Below, piece by piece: positions 54,540 to 64,000 of a stretch of 64,000 nucleotides of DNA. This DNA comes from Selaginella moellendorffii. Taxonomy: Eukaryota > Streptophyta > Lycopodiopsida > Selaginellales > Selaginellaceae. Every line of letters begins with the position of its first letter. Within the stretch, counting starts at the first letter, position 1. The notes under the pieces are model-generated. The model saw only the letters and a list, made by a program, of their open reading frames with translations. It was not told the DNA's origin and ran no database searches. A program made the translations under genes and the position numbers. The stretch spans positions 375,561 to 439,560 of the forward strand of contig NW_003314298.1 of NCBI RefSeq assembly GCF_000143415.4, given 5' to 3'.

Positions 54540-57285
54540 ATGGATCCCAGTGCGGTGCTCGCCAATGTGTCGCAGCTGATCCAGATGCTCATCCTGGTCG
54601 GCGGCGGTGATGGGGGAAAGAAATCGCGGCCGCGCGGCGACTGGCAATCCCTGGCACAGTGCCTGGGGCTGCTGATGCCCATTGTGGAGGAGTGGAAGGC
54701 GCTGGATTCGTCGCCGCTGCTGCTGCTGGAGCTCGCGCTGATCAAGGCCAAGGAGCTGCTGCTGGATGGCGGCGCCGCTGCTAGGAACAGCCGAGTGTTC
54801 CAGGTACCGCTCTAGATTTCTTGGTTCTCAAGTTTTTTAGGGTTCTTCGTTCTCTCCAGGTGGTGTGTTGCGAGGAGATTGCGAATTGGTTCCACGAGAT
54901 TGCCACAATGCTGGACGAGGCTTTGCGTAGCATGTCCATGGATGGATTCTCGGACCACGCCCAAGCACAGGCAAGCTCCTCACTTGAGTTCTTCTTTCTT
55001 GGAGAGAAAACAAAGGTTTCTAGTATAGTGTTTGCGTGGAACAAAGGTGAGAGTCTTCCAAAGAGCTTTGCCTCTTATTTTACTCCGCTCGAGGAGAGGA
55101 GCTCCTCGCAAAATCCTTCTTTTTTCTTCGTCTATTCGCAAGGTGGCGAGCTCGTTTCGAGGATGATTGATGGTTTTTCTCTTTTGATCAGGCAATGCTG
55201 GCGCTGGAGCAGCTGCGAAGAACAAAGTTCCACCCCGACATCTCGGATCAAGTGCTCATGACCCAGATCGAGCTGCTACTCGCGGAGATGCGAGACGAGC
55301 ACCAAGTCCGCCCCGACAAGCTGGCCAAGCTCTTCGACAAGCTCGACATCGCGTCCGACGAGGCGCTCTCGCGGGAGCTGGACGCGCTCGAGGCCGTCAA
55401 GAAGAAAGCCCGCCTCGCCAAGCGCAAGTCCGAGGAGGAGTTCTTCGAGAGGATCATCTCTCTTCTCATGCAAATGGTCAAGTGCTCGCCGGAGGGATCC
55501 GAGACCCGAGCTTCCGGACTCCTGGCTGCTCCCACAGACTTTCGCTGCCCCTTGTCGCTGGAACTCATGGGCGATCCGGTGATCATCGCCTCGGGCCAGA
55601 CTTACGAGCGAGCTTATATCCAGCAGTGGATCGATCAAGGCAACACGACGTGTCCAAAGACGCGGCAGATCCTCTCGCACACCAATCTCATCCCGAACTA
55701 CACCGTCAAGGCTCTCATCACGAACTGGTGCGAGGCCAACAGCGCGCCGGTCCCAGCTCCCGCCAAGCTCGCCTCCTCCTCCGTGCTGCTCAAGAGACTC
55801 TCCAAGAACAGTCACAACAGCGATGGCGATCACGCACCGGAAACTCCAGCCCGCGACCGGGAGGTGCGGGCTTGCACAGTGCGATCGCACTCTTTCGCTG
55901 GTCACTGTCACGACTACGCGGATCGAACGAACCGATGCGAATACTGGTCGTTCGTGCCTGCTGGAGGAAATCACCGCGCTTCTCCGACTGCTACTGGCAC
56001 TTCTCCTCCCGGGATCTTGGAAGATCACAGGCTGCGGAAGCTCCGAGCGTCGCCGTCGGGATCCAGCGGATCCTCCGAGGGTGGCCATGCAGACGATCCG
56101 CAGGTGGCCACTCCCAGAGCTCTCGACACGTCCATCAACTTGAGCGACTACTCTCCGTACAACAGCGATGCTTCTGGAGATCTCGGGAGCCCATCGTACG
56201 AGATGAGACAGCAGCAGCAGCGGAGGAGTTCCCGGAGATCGCCACTCTCGTCCGCGGCGGCCACCAACGCGGCTGCGGCTCGCCGGGCAGCTCGTAGCAT
56301 CACCGACGGCGCGCTGCGCGTCCTGATCGAGAACTCGGTGGAGGATCTCGTGTCCGGGAACCCCGAGCTGGAGCTGGCGGCGGCCGAGGAGCTCCGCCTC
56401 CTCGCAAAGTACGATACCGAGAACCGCGTCCTCATCGCCGGGGCCGGGGCCATCCCGCCGCTGGTGGATCTCATCACATCCAAAGAGAAGAAGCTCCAGG
56501 AGAACGCTGTGACCGCGCTGCTCAACCTCTCCATCAACAATGCCAACAAGTCGGAGATCGTGGCAGCGGGGGCGGTGCCACCGCTGGTGGAGGTTCTCAA
56601 GAGCGGCACTTCCACCGCCAGGGAGAACTCCGCCGCCGCGCTCTTCAGTCTCTCGGTTCTAGACGAGAACAAGCCGGTCATCGGCGCCTCGGGGGCCATC
56701 CAGCCGCTGGTTGACCTCCTCGTCAACGGCAGCCTGCGCGGTCAAAAGGATGCCGCCACCGCGCTCTTCAACTTGTCGGTCCTGTCGGAGAACAAGTCGA
56801 GGATAGTCAACGCCGGTGCGGTCAAGGCCCTGGTCAACCTGGTCAGAGATCCGACCAGCGGCATGGTGGACAAGGCGGTCGCGGTGTTGGCCAACCTGAT
56901 GACATGTCCGGAGGGGCGTGTTGCGATTGGAGATGATGGCGGTATTCCAGCGCTGGTGGAGGTGGTCGAGGCGGGTACTGCCCGTGGTAAGGAGAATGCT
57001 GCGGCAGCACTTCTCCATTTGTGCACCAACAGCACGCGTCACCGGTCCATGGTCCTCCAGGAAGGGGCTATACCACCGCTACACGCCCTCTCACAAACTG
57101 GAACGCCCCGAGCCAAAGAAAAGGTTTGTGATATATGTATTTCTCTTCCTTTTCTTTCTTTCTTGTTTTTTTTGGAGAGGGACTGATTTAGGTGGATGCA
57201 GGCAATGGCTTTGTTAAGGCATTTTCGGGAGCAAAGGCATGCAAGTTTTGGATCTCGGTCAGGCCACAACAGTTTTGAGGTGTGA
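54540..57285 (+). CDS. U-box/ARM E3 ubiquitin ligase (PUB2/PUB4-like)
   Basis: A 796-aa plant U-box protein from exons 54540-54803, 54860-54970, 55192-57123 and 57202-57285. The N-terminal UND (U-box N-terminal) helical domain covers about 1-230 (LGLLMPIVEEWKALDS, EIANWFHEIATMLDEAL, ALSRELDALEAVKKKARLAK). The U-box is at about 238-310: FRCPLSLELMGDPVIIASGQ, TYERAYIQQWIDQGNTTCPK. A Ser-rich linker leads to at least five ARM repeats (about 505-770; e.g. GAIPPLVDLITSKEKKLQEN, AVTALLNLSINNANKSEIVA, GAVPPLVEVLKSGTSTAREN). The C-terminus AMALLRHFREQRH fits the PUB4 group, which acts in meristem signalling and immunity in seed plants. Intron 2 starts GC (CAG|gcaagc) and ends AG; the Ala-Gln|Ala join keeps the frame. 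The acceptor of the last exon is in a purine-rich context. Confidence 0.93.
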
Positions 57286-58319
57286 ATTCTCTTTCCCAAA
57301 GTTTTCTATGTACTTTTATTCTTGTTATACAATGTAAATTTGTAACTAATATCTATGGTTTAAATAATTTATTTTTATTAATATTTTGGTAGCTTGCTTT
57401 AGCTTTATTTAACAGTTGATATAAAATGAGATTAATCAGAGTGCAAAAAGTAGTATAAGACTTTATCTAGAACCTTACTATCTGTTTTGCGAGGTCCTAA
57501 TGACATAATTAGTATGGACAATAACAGCTTAAATTCTGTAATTGTTTTATGTTAAGTAGTGTGATTAAAGACAGAAACAATATAAATTGTTGTCAAATAA
57601 AATAATCTAGAACCTCTTTTGCTGTGTTATCTTGCTAGATTAAATTGTATATTAAATATTAAATATTATTTAAAATATAAACAGGTGTTCTTATTGTAGC
57701 ACAAGGCACAGCAAATTATTTTTCTTCTTCTATTCAATTGTACAGCTATAAAAAGTTTTTCATCTACCATTTTAGTTTTTCTTTTGTATCAACTTTAATA
57801 TAATGTAGTAAAATGTGCATTATGAAAACATATGGAGATTCTTGTAATACAAATAAAGGTTGCGAAAGTAAATTTATATGTTTTGGTAGAATCTGAATAA
57901 TCCTTATATTGTCACCTTTGTCTAAGTACTAAGAAAGTTCCATCACCTTAGTCATAAACTTTATCTTCTCTTCACATCCCTTCTAATAAGTGCTTATCCC
58001 CTTAAACTAAGCACTTGTCTAACAATTAATCAAGTTCTATCTAACAATCTAGTTATTTTTATAGTTCTATTGTATAGGTTTGAAATAGTTTTTTAAATAT
58101 TCTGTGATCTAGTTTTGTGTATTGTTTCACTATATAATATGATCATTAGTTTACAGTATAGTGTCCTTTATGATTTTTAATATAGTAATATTCTGGTGGT
58201 AAGAAATTTTATAATTTTCATTATGGTAGTTTTAGATAAACAAATATGTATATTTGTGTTTATTTTGAATTTTTTTTATCATGAATTTTATTTTATTTTC
58301 TTCTTCGATCACACTAGCC
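57286..58319. other. AT-rich gene-free DNA downstream of the U-box gene
   Basis: More than 70% AT, no open frames of interest, no clear terminal repeats. Composition shifts sharply right after the U-box stop. Probably decayed transposon DNA. Confidence 0.4.
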
Positions 58320-58690
58320 TTCCTTTGCCATATTAATTCCACTAGAGTTTTCCCCCTACTATTTTGGAGGGACTTACCAAACCCCTAGGAGATGATTACT
58401 TTAGACTTTCACCCTCGAATTGGTATTGGGATTTGGATTTAGATTCAGTCTTGAACTTGATTTGAGAATTGGTGTTAAACTTGATCTCAAACTCAATCTC
58501 TAATTTAGTCTCCAACTTTGTCTTGACATTTTCATGTGTTACTATGTGTTTATTTTTTTTTTTCCCTTTCAAAAGACTCCCTTATTGATTGTTTTGTATT
58601 CATTCCTTAAGCATATTTTTGAGAGTTCCACTCCCACTCTTGATTTTCTGAGTCAAAGGGAAGGGATGGAGTTAAACTACTAAGCATACA
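58320..58690. mobile_element. AT-drifted copy of the element at 63165-63830
   Basis: Aligns in the same orientation with the GC-rich copy: CCCCCTACTATTTTGGAGGG / CCCCCTACTATACTTTTGGAG, CTTTCACCCTC in both, ATGTGTTACT / ATGTGTTGGT, and AGAGTTCCACTCCCACTCTTGA / GGAGTTCCACTCCCGCTCTTGA. The middle (58425-58525) is the hexamer array worn down to TTGGATTTAGATT, CTCAAACTCAATCTC. Most differences are C to T or G to A. Confidence 0.65.
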
Positions 58691-59970
58691 ACCAAGAAGT
58701 AAAGGAATTGAAACATAGAAGAACTCCCAAGTGTAGAGCCTATGGAGTAAAGGGATAGGGGATGGTCTAAAGTTGAGTTGAGCTCACGAATTGAATTTAA
58801 TTCAACACAAGTCAACATAGTCAACTAAAAATCTTAAAAAAGAAATCTAAATTGAACAAATGAAAGTTCTAGCAAACTGTAAAATATTTAAATATGTAAA
58901 TATCTGAGTTAAAAGTTTCTATAAGATTGAATTGTTTTAAAAATACAAAGTTCATGAGAACGTATCTTTTATAAAGCTATATTATTTTATTATGACTACT
59001 ATTACAGCTGTCATATTTTGATTTGACTACTTAATATTTTGAATACTTTTACAACTATAGATACTATTCCTTCATTCAAAAGATTTTGAGGGTTTTTGAT
59101 AAGATGGGAAGCAAGGAAAATATAAGATCTGTGAGTAAGAGTTGTAATACAAAAGAATGTGAGAATGCTAGTTTTGTTTCACTACCACAATTTTTATATT
59201 ACACTCTTGGTCCTTATTACCCATCTGAGAATGTGGAGACCACTATCACGATTGATAAAAATACTCCTGTTACTTCTGAAACAATAGTTTAGAGCAAAAG
59301 AAATGAAGAAATGAACAGCATGGCAGAAAGCATCAAGAAATCTACTCCATAAAACTTTCCATGACATTTGTAATTTACATATTAATTCATATTAAAAATT
59401 ATGTTGCCTACCTATATCGCAATCCTCTCATATAATAAGACCAAGGTATATTTTTGTAGTGAATCCTCATTAAAAGTTTTCAGGAGTTGTTTGTGAATAA
59501 TAATAAAAGAAATCGAAATCTTTCGAAAGACTCAAAAGTAATATCACATTAAAGAATCAACTTTATCTACATTTCCAAGACTGAAAAACAATCTCACACA
59601 AGAGAATGGTAGCATACCAACATGCTTTGCCATTATGATGTGGTTTATATTTCCTTACAGTCTATTTCCCTAGACATTTGGCATGTTTAGAAAATAATAT
59701 ATATGTAGCAAAGTAGGATTTCATCATAATGATAGAGCATGTGTATACATGATAATCTAAAATTCTAGAAGCTCTTATGTTTACAAGAAAGCTATGATTA
59801 TTTTCATAAGCCATTTCCAAAACTGACATTTAAAGAATCTGAGTATTGTCAATGTCATAATAAATAAACCTTATTCCCAAGACTAAAACTTAGTATATAA
59901 ACTATCTAGAAAAGTTACAGTCATTGTAGGTTTTTTATTCTCCTTGAGCTCCTTAGAAGTTTGTATTGAA
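58691..59970. other. AT-rich DNA with one small open frame
   Basis: One 63-codon plus-strand frame (59104-59292: MGSKENIRSVSKSC.., ..SFVSLPQFLYYTLGPYYP) might be a transposon relic; it has no family match I can name. The rest is AT-rich without recognised features. Confidence 0.3.
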
Positions 59971-60516
59971 ATGGCTCAAAGGAGAGTCATTGCTACTTGT
60001 ATTTGGCCCCCTAGCATTTCATATCAATCTCCACCTCCATCCCCAAGTTCTACCAACATTCCACCTTCAACTCCACATAACAATCCTTTTTCTACTGAGA
60101 GCTCTAGTGAAGCTGAATTAGAGCTCCCTATATATGAAATTCCGAATCTTGCTACTAGAGAGGGATTGCCTTCAGTGCTTCAAAAGCAATGCCACATGTT
60201 TTTGCAAGATCTTGCTCCTGACATGGCAGGACTATTTGAAAGCATAGAACACTATTATATTCGGTGTTTAATATGCTACTTTTTCTTGGACAAGACAAAT
60301 AGCTCTATGGGTTTACAAACTTTTCTTGAGCACTATAACAATTGCTCAACGCTAGGTTTGGAAAATGTGCACATGTGGATGTATAATAGATTCAAGAATG
60401 AGTTACGAACACATACCCACTATCACTTCATGGTGAGGAACAACATCCCCTTGGGAAACACTGTATCAGCTAGAGCAAAATATGGGGTTTTTAGGCCACC
60501 CTACAGTGGAATGTAA
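59971..60516 (+). CDS. Unknown open frame in transposon-rich DNA (181 aa)
   Basis: Not recognised. It starts at ATG 59971 (MAQRRVIATCIWPPSISY); a Pro/Ser-rich segment (SPPPSPSSTNIPPSTPH) leads to a folded-looking domain (LPSVLQKQCHMFLQDLAPDM, HYYIRCLICYFFLDKTN, MGLQTFLEHYNNC, HMWMYNRFKNELRTHTHYH). The spacing C-L-I-C, then about 18 residues, H, four residues, C resembles a small zinc finger. The frame is intact for 181 codons in very AT-rich DNA, where stops should be frequent, so selection in the recent past is likely. A further exon may follow 60600 (YHIQLFTKC region). Likely element-encoded. Confidence 0.45.
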   Translation: MAQRRVIATCIWPPSISYQSPPPSPSSTNIPPSTPHNNPFSTESSSEAELELPIYEIPNLATREGLPSVLQKQCHMFLQDLAPDMAGLFESIEHYYIRCLICYFFLDKTNSSMGLQTFLEHYNNCSTLGLENVHMWMYNRFKNELRTHTHYHFMVRNNIPLGNTVSARAKYGVFRPPYSGM

Positions 60517-61030
60517 GATCTAGAATTACTTTACTATACTATAGTATTGTCATTATTAAAATAAAAATATAATAAAATGATATTAGTTGTAGGTAACATA
60601 TTTTGTTCTAGAAGGTGCTATTATATCACATACAATTGTTTACAAAATGTTGAAGGAGGAGATGTTAACATATAAGCACTACAAAGTGATGGTGACAGGT
60701 GAGAATGATAATTTGCAATTATGATATCTGATACTGACATTAACATCTGACAATTTTACTATCTGACACTTTCACAGACATTTGACATATAACAAGCTTT
60801 TTATTTTATATAAGGATGCAATTAACTTTCTTCTGCCTCATCATCAATATATTGATTTCTTTTATGCTTCCTCCGATATTGGTATTATGGGGAAAATTCA
60901 CGTTGCATATGTTGAGCCATGGCTTCTGCATAGTTAGAGAGACTTCCAAAGCCTCCAATTCTAGAAACTCCAGGTGACTATGATCTATAAAATAGAATTA
61001 AACATTTATTGAAATTTTAACAAACATAAT

Positions 61031-62250
61031 TCACCTCTTTGAGGTTAGAGGCAACTCACGAAATCCTTTGAATCGGCATTTGAAGAAATGATGTTCTTCA
61101 ATAGCAAACACTGACCTACCAGAGTCATGTGTTGCCTCCACCATAGAACCACTACTTGCTGTGCAATCAATCACAACACCATCTGGTGGGCAATAGAGCT
61201 CAAGCAAGACTTGCACCGCCAATAGAGTTCGAAATTAGTATCCTGGAAACATGTTGTAGATCTGCTCATTGACAAAGTTGGGTACGATGTTAGTGGAACA
61301 TTCATACCCAGGCAAAACACGTGCTGCACATTTGCTATCACGAAACCCATCATGTGTGTTTTTGCAAAAGGCATGATAGGTCCACATCATAACTTGGAAA
61401 ATAAAAATGTTTAGAAATTAGATAAAAATATAAAATACATACTCACCTTTTCAGTCTTCCCTTGGACGCCCCTCGTATCGATGCCAATAGGATCCATGAT
61501 GCACCCGGAAGAGAATGACTTGAAATGAACTTCTGCTGTGCACGTCATAAGCTCATATATCCAGTTGGGGTCATTCGGTAGGATGAAGATGATATGGCCA
61601 ACTTCAAGCATAAGTGCTTTGGACAAGAGGAATGCATCGCATATGTGGTTAGGTGTGAGAAAGTTCCAATCCTCAATTTTCCCATCAATATTTGAGAGAC
61701 CATCTGGAAAGTCAAAGAGAATGAAGTCCGCAACTGAGAGTAAGGGCCTTTGTATCTTTCGGCACTAACAGTTGAACTGGCGCTGTATATCCATGTTGAT
61801 GTCATCTTCTGTGAAAAATGTCAACAATCTATTGTAAGAGCCAATGAAGATACCCACAATACCTTGTTGTGTTATTAGGGACACAACACGGACTTATAAA
61901 AGAGCTAAGTGAACGAAAAAAGCAATAAATAATATGCTACTGTCATATGGCGTATTGTCGATGAGAGTTCCTCCAACTCCTTTTCATGAGCATCTCGTCG
62001 AGCTAGAATGAAATCACTACCAATAGTCATTGCTACAAAAAACATGTATTACCACCTTTAGTTTGTAAAATTCACTTCTGCTTACCTCGAGATTGACATG
62101 ATATTGATATTCTATGAACCACTTGATCATCATTATTTATTGAGAGAACCTGATCCAGATCTTAGTTGTTTGATGGTTGAATTGGAGCTTGATCCTGGTT
62201 TTCTGGTGGTGGAACATGAACTTGATCTGGAGCTTCCTCATTCTCGTATC
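61031..62250 (-). pseudogene. Methyltransferase-like gene with permuted motifs, decayed
   Basis: Minus-strand coding-like blocks in order: a Pro/Gln linker (EEAPDQVHVPPPENQDQAPI), a coil (MTIGSDFILARRDAHEKELE), RVVSLITQQGIVGIFIGSYN, LLTFFTEDDINMDIQRQFN, then ADFILFDFPDG..EDWNFLT and LMLEVGHIIFILPNDPNWIY, then after an intron (donor GTGAGT at 61446) WTYHAFCKNTHDGF.., and last LELYCPPDGVVIDCTASSGS followed by VEATHDSGRSVFAIEEHH. A degenerate catalytic motif IV (D-F-P-D-G for D-P-P-Y-G), then motif I (D-x-T-A-S-S-G-S) in the C-terminal part is the order of beta-class N4/N6 DNA amino-methyltransferases. Stops after RQFN and FPGY show decay. Which element carries it is unknown; the call rests on motif reading, not alignment. 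Confidence 0.45.
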
Positions 62251-62289
62251 CATCGTGTAAGCGACTAAATTTTCCATTCTACTTTAGTC

Positions 62290-64000
62290 ACTTAACCACA
62301 CCTCCGACCACTTGGAGGAGTCTCATTCACAACCTCCATCAGTCCAATTCAGGACTTGGGACTTGCTAGCCCCAAGAATGGCATCCATGCCACTCCACAC
62401 TTGCACCTGGTCCAAGTGCTCCACGTGTCCGGTCCTGAGACCGACACCCAAAGGTACCACTGACATTTCGGCCCGTTACGCTAAGGCCATGCCCATTCAC
62501 CTTTGCTGCACTAGCGGTTCAACACCACTTGCATCACCACCTCGTCTCTCCAAGACTGGGCCATGTGTCCACGAGTGGTCATCCTAGATCCACTCCTTAG
62601 CATCCTTAGGATGCCCACAGACCTGGGGAATCGCCTTCCCCAAAGTCCCTTTGTCAGTTCCTACCAAGTCCCTTTCTGCCCCTGGCCGTGTTTGCCAACA
62701 CTGCCACTGGATCGAGGCCCACAGGCCCGACCACTAAGTCCCACGGTCCTCTGGGACTTCCTCACCACATGACTGTGTCCTTGGTCATTACCCCAGAGGA
62801 CTGCTCCTCTTCCTTTCCACAGTCTGGGCCTTTGGGACAACATTTTGGAACACCGTGGCCATACGCGAGCCACCTGGGTACTCTCCCCACCTATCGCCTT
62901 TAGGTGCTCTAGCCATGGGCTTAGAGCGAGGTTCCGTTGAGCCACGCCTGGTATCCAAGTAGGTAGTGCCACCCACACTTGGACTGGGAGCATCGGCCAG
63001 TCGATCTCCCGGGGGAACTAGAGCCGGCTCTTGAACACTTCACCAAGCTACCCCGCTTGTCGGTCCGTGTTCACTCTAGTCTTGGACTTCCCAGTGGGCA
63101 GCTCATCACCCAACACTGGGTCCGGCCTTCCTGGGCCAAACTGGCCTTTCCTGGCCAAACTGGCTCCACTGCAGTCCTCCCCCTACTATACTTTTGGAGC
63201 TCACCAAACCCCCCAGGGTCTGGGAGACGAACGCTTTGGGCTTTCACCCTCTCAGGCTCCGGACTCGGACTCGGACTCGGACTCGGACTCGGACTCGGAC
63301 TCGGATTCGGACTCGGACTCGGGCTCGGGCTCGGTCTTGGCCTCGGCCTCGGTCTCGGTCTCGGTCCCGATCTCGGTCTCGGTCTCGGTCTCGGTCCCGG
63401 TCTCGGTTCCGGTCTCGGTCTCGACTTCGGACTCCATCTCGGACTCCACCTCGGACTCCATCTCGGACTCCATCTCAGGTCCATCTCGGACTCCATCTCG
63501 GACTCCATCTCGGACTCCATCTCGGGTCCATCTCGGACTCCATCTCGGACTCCATTTCGGGTCCATCTCGGGTCCACCTCGGACTCCATCTCGGACTCCA
63601 TCTCGGACTCCATCTCGGGTCCATCTCGGACTCCACTTTAGACTCCAACTCGGGTCCATCTCGGGTCCACCTCGGACTCCATCTCGGACTCCCCCACGTG
63701 TCATGTGTTGGTCCTTTTGGGTCCCTTTTTGGAGCCTTGCCTTTTGCTCGCTTCGTGCTCGTTCCTCGAGCACTTCGTTGGGAGTTCCACTCCCGCTCTT
63801 GACTTTTCAAGTCGGAGCTTTTGGTCCAAACGTGTTACGCTCGTTTGGCTCTCGCTTCGGCCACTACCATGTGGCGCCCTTCCGGCTCCACTTTGGGGCC
63901 TAGGGATTTTGTGTCTCACACATCGTCACTTGCATTGCCATCGATGCTAGCATTGACAACTTCCTTGTGGTCTAGTGTAGACGTTTTCTTCCCTAGGAGC
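62290..64000. mobile_element. GC-rich repeat element, continues past the window
   Basis: GC content rises abruptly at about 62290 from around 35% to near 60%. Open frames occur on both strands but look like by-products of the array and of low-complexity composition. Part of it is repeated in AT-drifted form at 58320-58690, so it is a dispersed element, perhaps an LTR or non-coding end of a retrotransposon. No terminal TG..CA or target duplication could be fixed. Confidence 0.5.
63261..63690. repeat. Hexamer array grading into a dodecamer array
   Basis: From 63261 GGACTC repeats, shifting to CTCGGT/CTCGGC variants (63320-63425), then a 12-base unit ACTCCATCTCGG with GGTCCATCTCGG and ACTCCACCTCGG variants to 63690. 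All share the CTCGG core at 6-base spacing. It reads as Asp-Ser, Gly-Leu or Arg-Thr dipeptides in different frames. Confidence 0.95.

Noticed and set aside
58320-63830. The two related repeats as 5' and 3' LTRs of one retrotransposon
   Set aside because: They are too different in age for one insertion, and no reverse transcriptase or integrase lies between them.
62979-63903. Long open frames on both strands with Asp-Ser, Gly-Leu and Arg-Thr runs
   Set aside because: They are by-products of the 6- and 12-base array, open in several frames at once; no domain or splice support.

Overview
The window is nuclear DNA from a land plant, most likely a lycophyte close to Selaginella moellendorffii. 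The evidence is a set of split plant genes with very short introns (often 45-70 nt), nuclear genes for plastid functions (zeta-carotene desaturase, an HCF107-like RNA-binding HAT/TPR protein, a plastid FGGY kinase), plant-only transcription factors (ERF, INDETERMINATE domain), PPR and F-box remnants, and tightly packed gene islands between AT-rich, transposon-derived stretches. The species call is an inference from gene style, not from a database match.

Layout. 1-1.1 kb: 3' end of a degenerate Ty3/gypsy element and its LTR. 1.9-8.6 kb: a small unknown gene, an NPH3/RPT2 BTB gene (-), a nucleoside diphosphate kinase (+) and an ERF-type AP2 gene (-). 9.3-17 kb: a tandem segmental duplication whose two units each hold an F-box/LRR gene or its remnant, a PPR fragment and an unknown gene; only the second unit keeps a nearly complete F-box gene. 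17-19.6 kb: AT-rich DNA with a minisatellite. 19.7-24.1 kb: a small heavy-metal-associated-domain gene, then a decayed insulin-degrading-enzyme-like M16 protease gene carrying a MITE in an intron. 24.2-29.9 kb: a small two-exon gene, an initiator tRNA-Met, an LRR receptor kinase and a plastid FGGY kinase. 30-37.6 kb: gene-poor, ending in the leader of the IDD gene. 37.6-52.1 kb: a dense island with IDD zinc-finger (+), HCF107-like (-), VFB/SKIP2-like F-box (+), zeta-carotene desaturase (+), AP-5 mu (+) and SurE-like phosphatase (+). 54.5-57.3 kb: a U-box/ARM E3 ligase. 57.3-64 kb: transposon-derived DNA holding a coding-like segment with the permuted motif order of beta-class DNA amino-methyltransferases, followed by an abrupt GC-rich block with a hexamer/dodecamer array.

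The genes do not form one pathway. Several share plastid or light themes (NPH3, HCF107, ZDS, FGGY kinase) or protein turnover (two F-box genes and a U-box gene). The most unusual items are the methyltransferase-like segment at 61-62.3 kb, the 22-nt and 14-nt GT..AG segments at the same site of two F-box paralogues, the triple TACGTA hairpin upstream of SurE, and the two GC-AG introns. Exon boundaries were read by eye from splice sites, reading frame and family similarity; no alignment or transcript was available.
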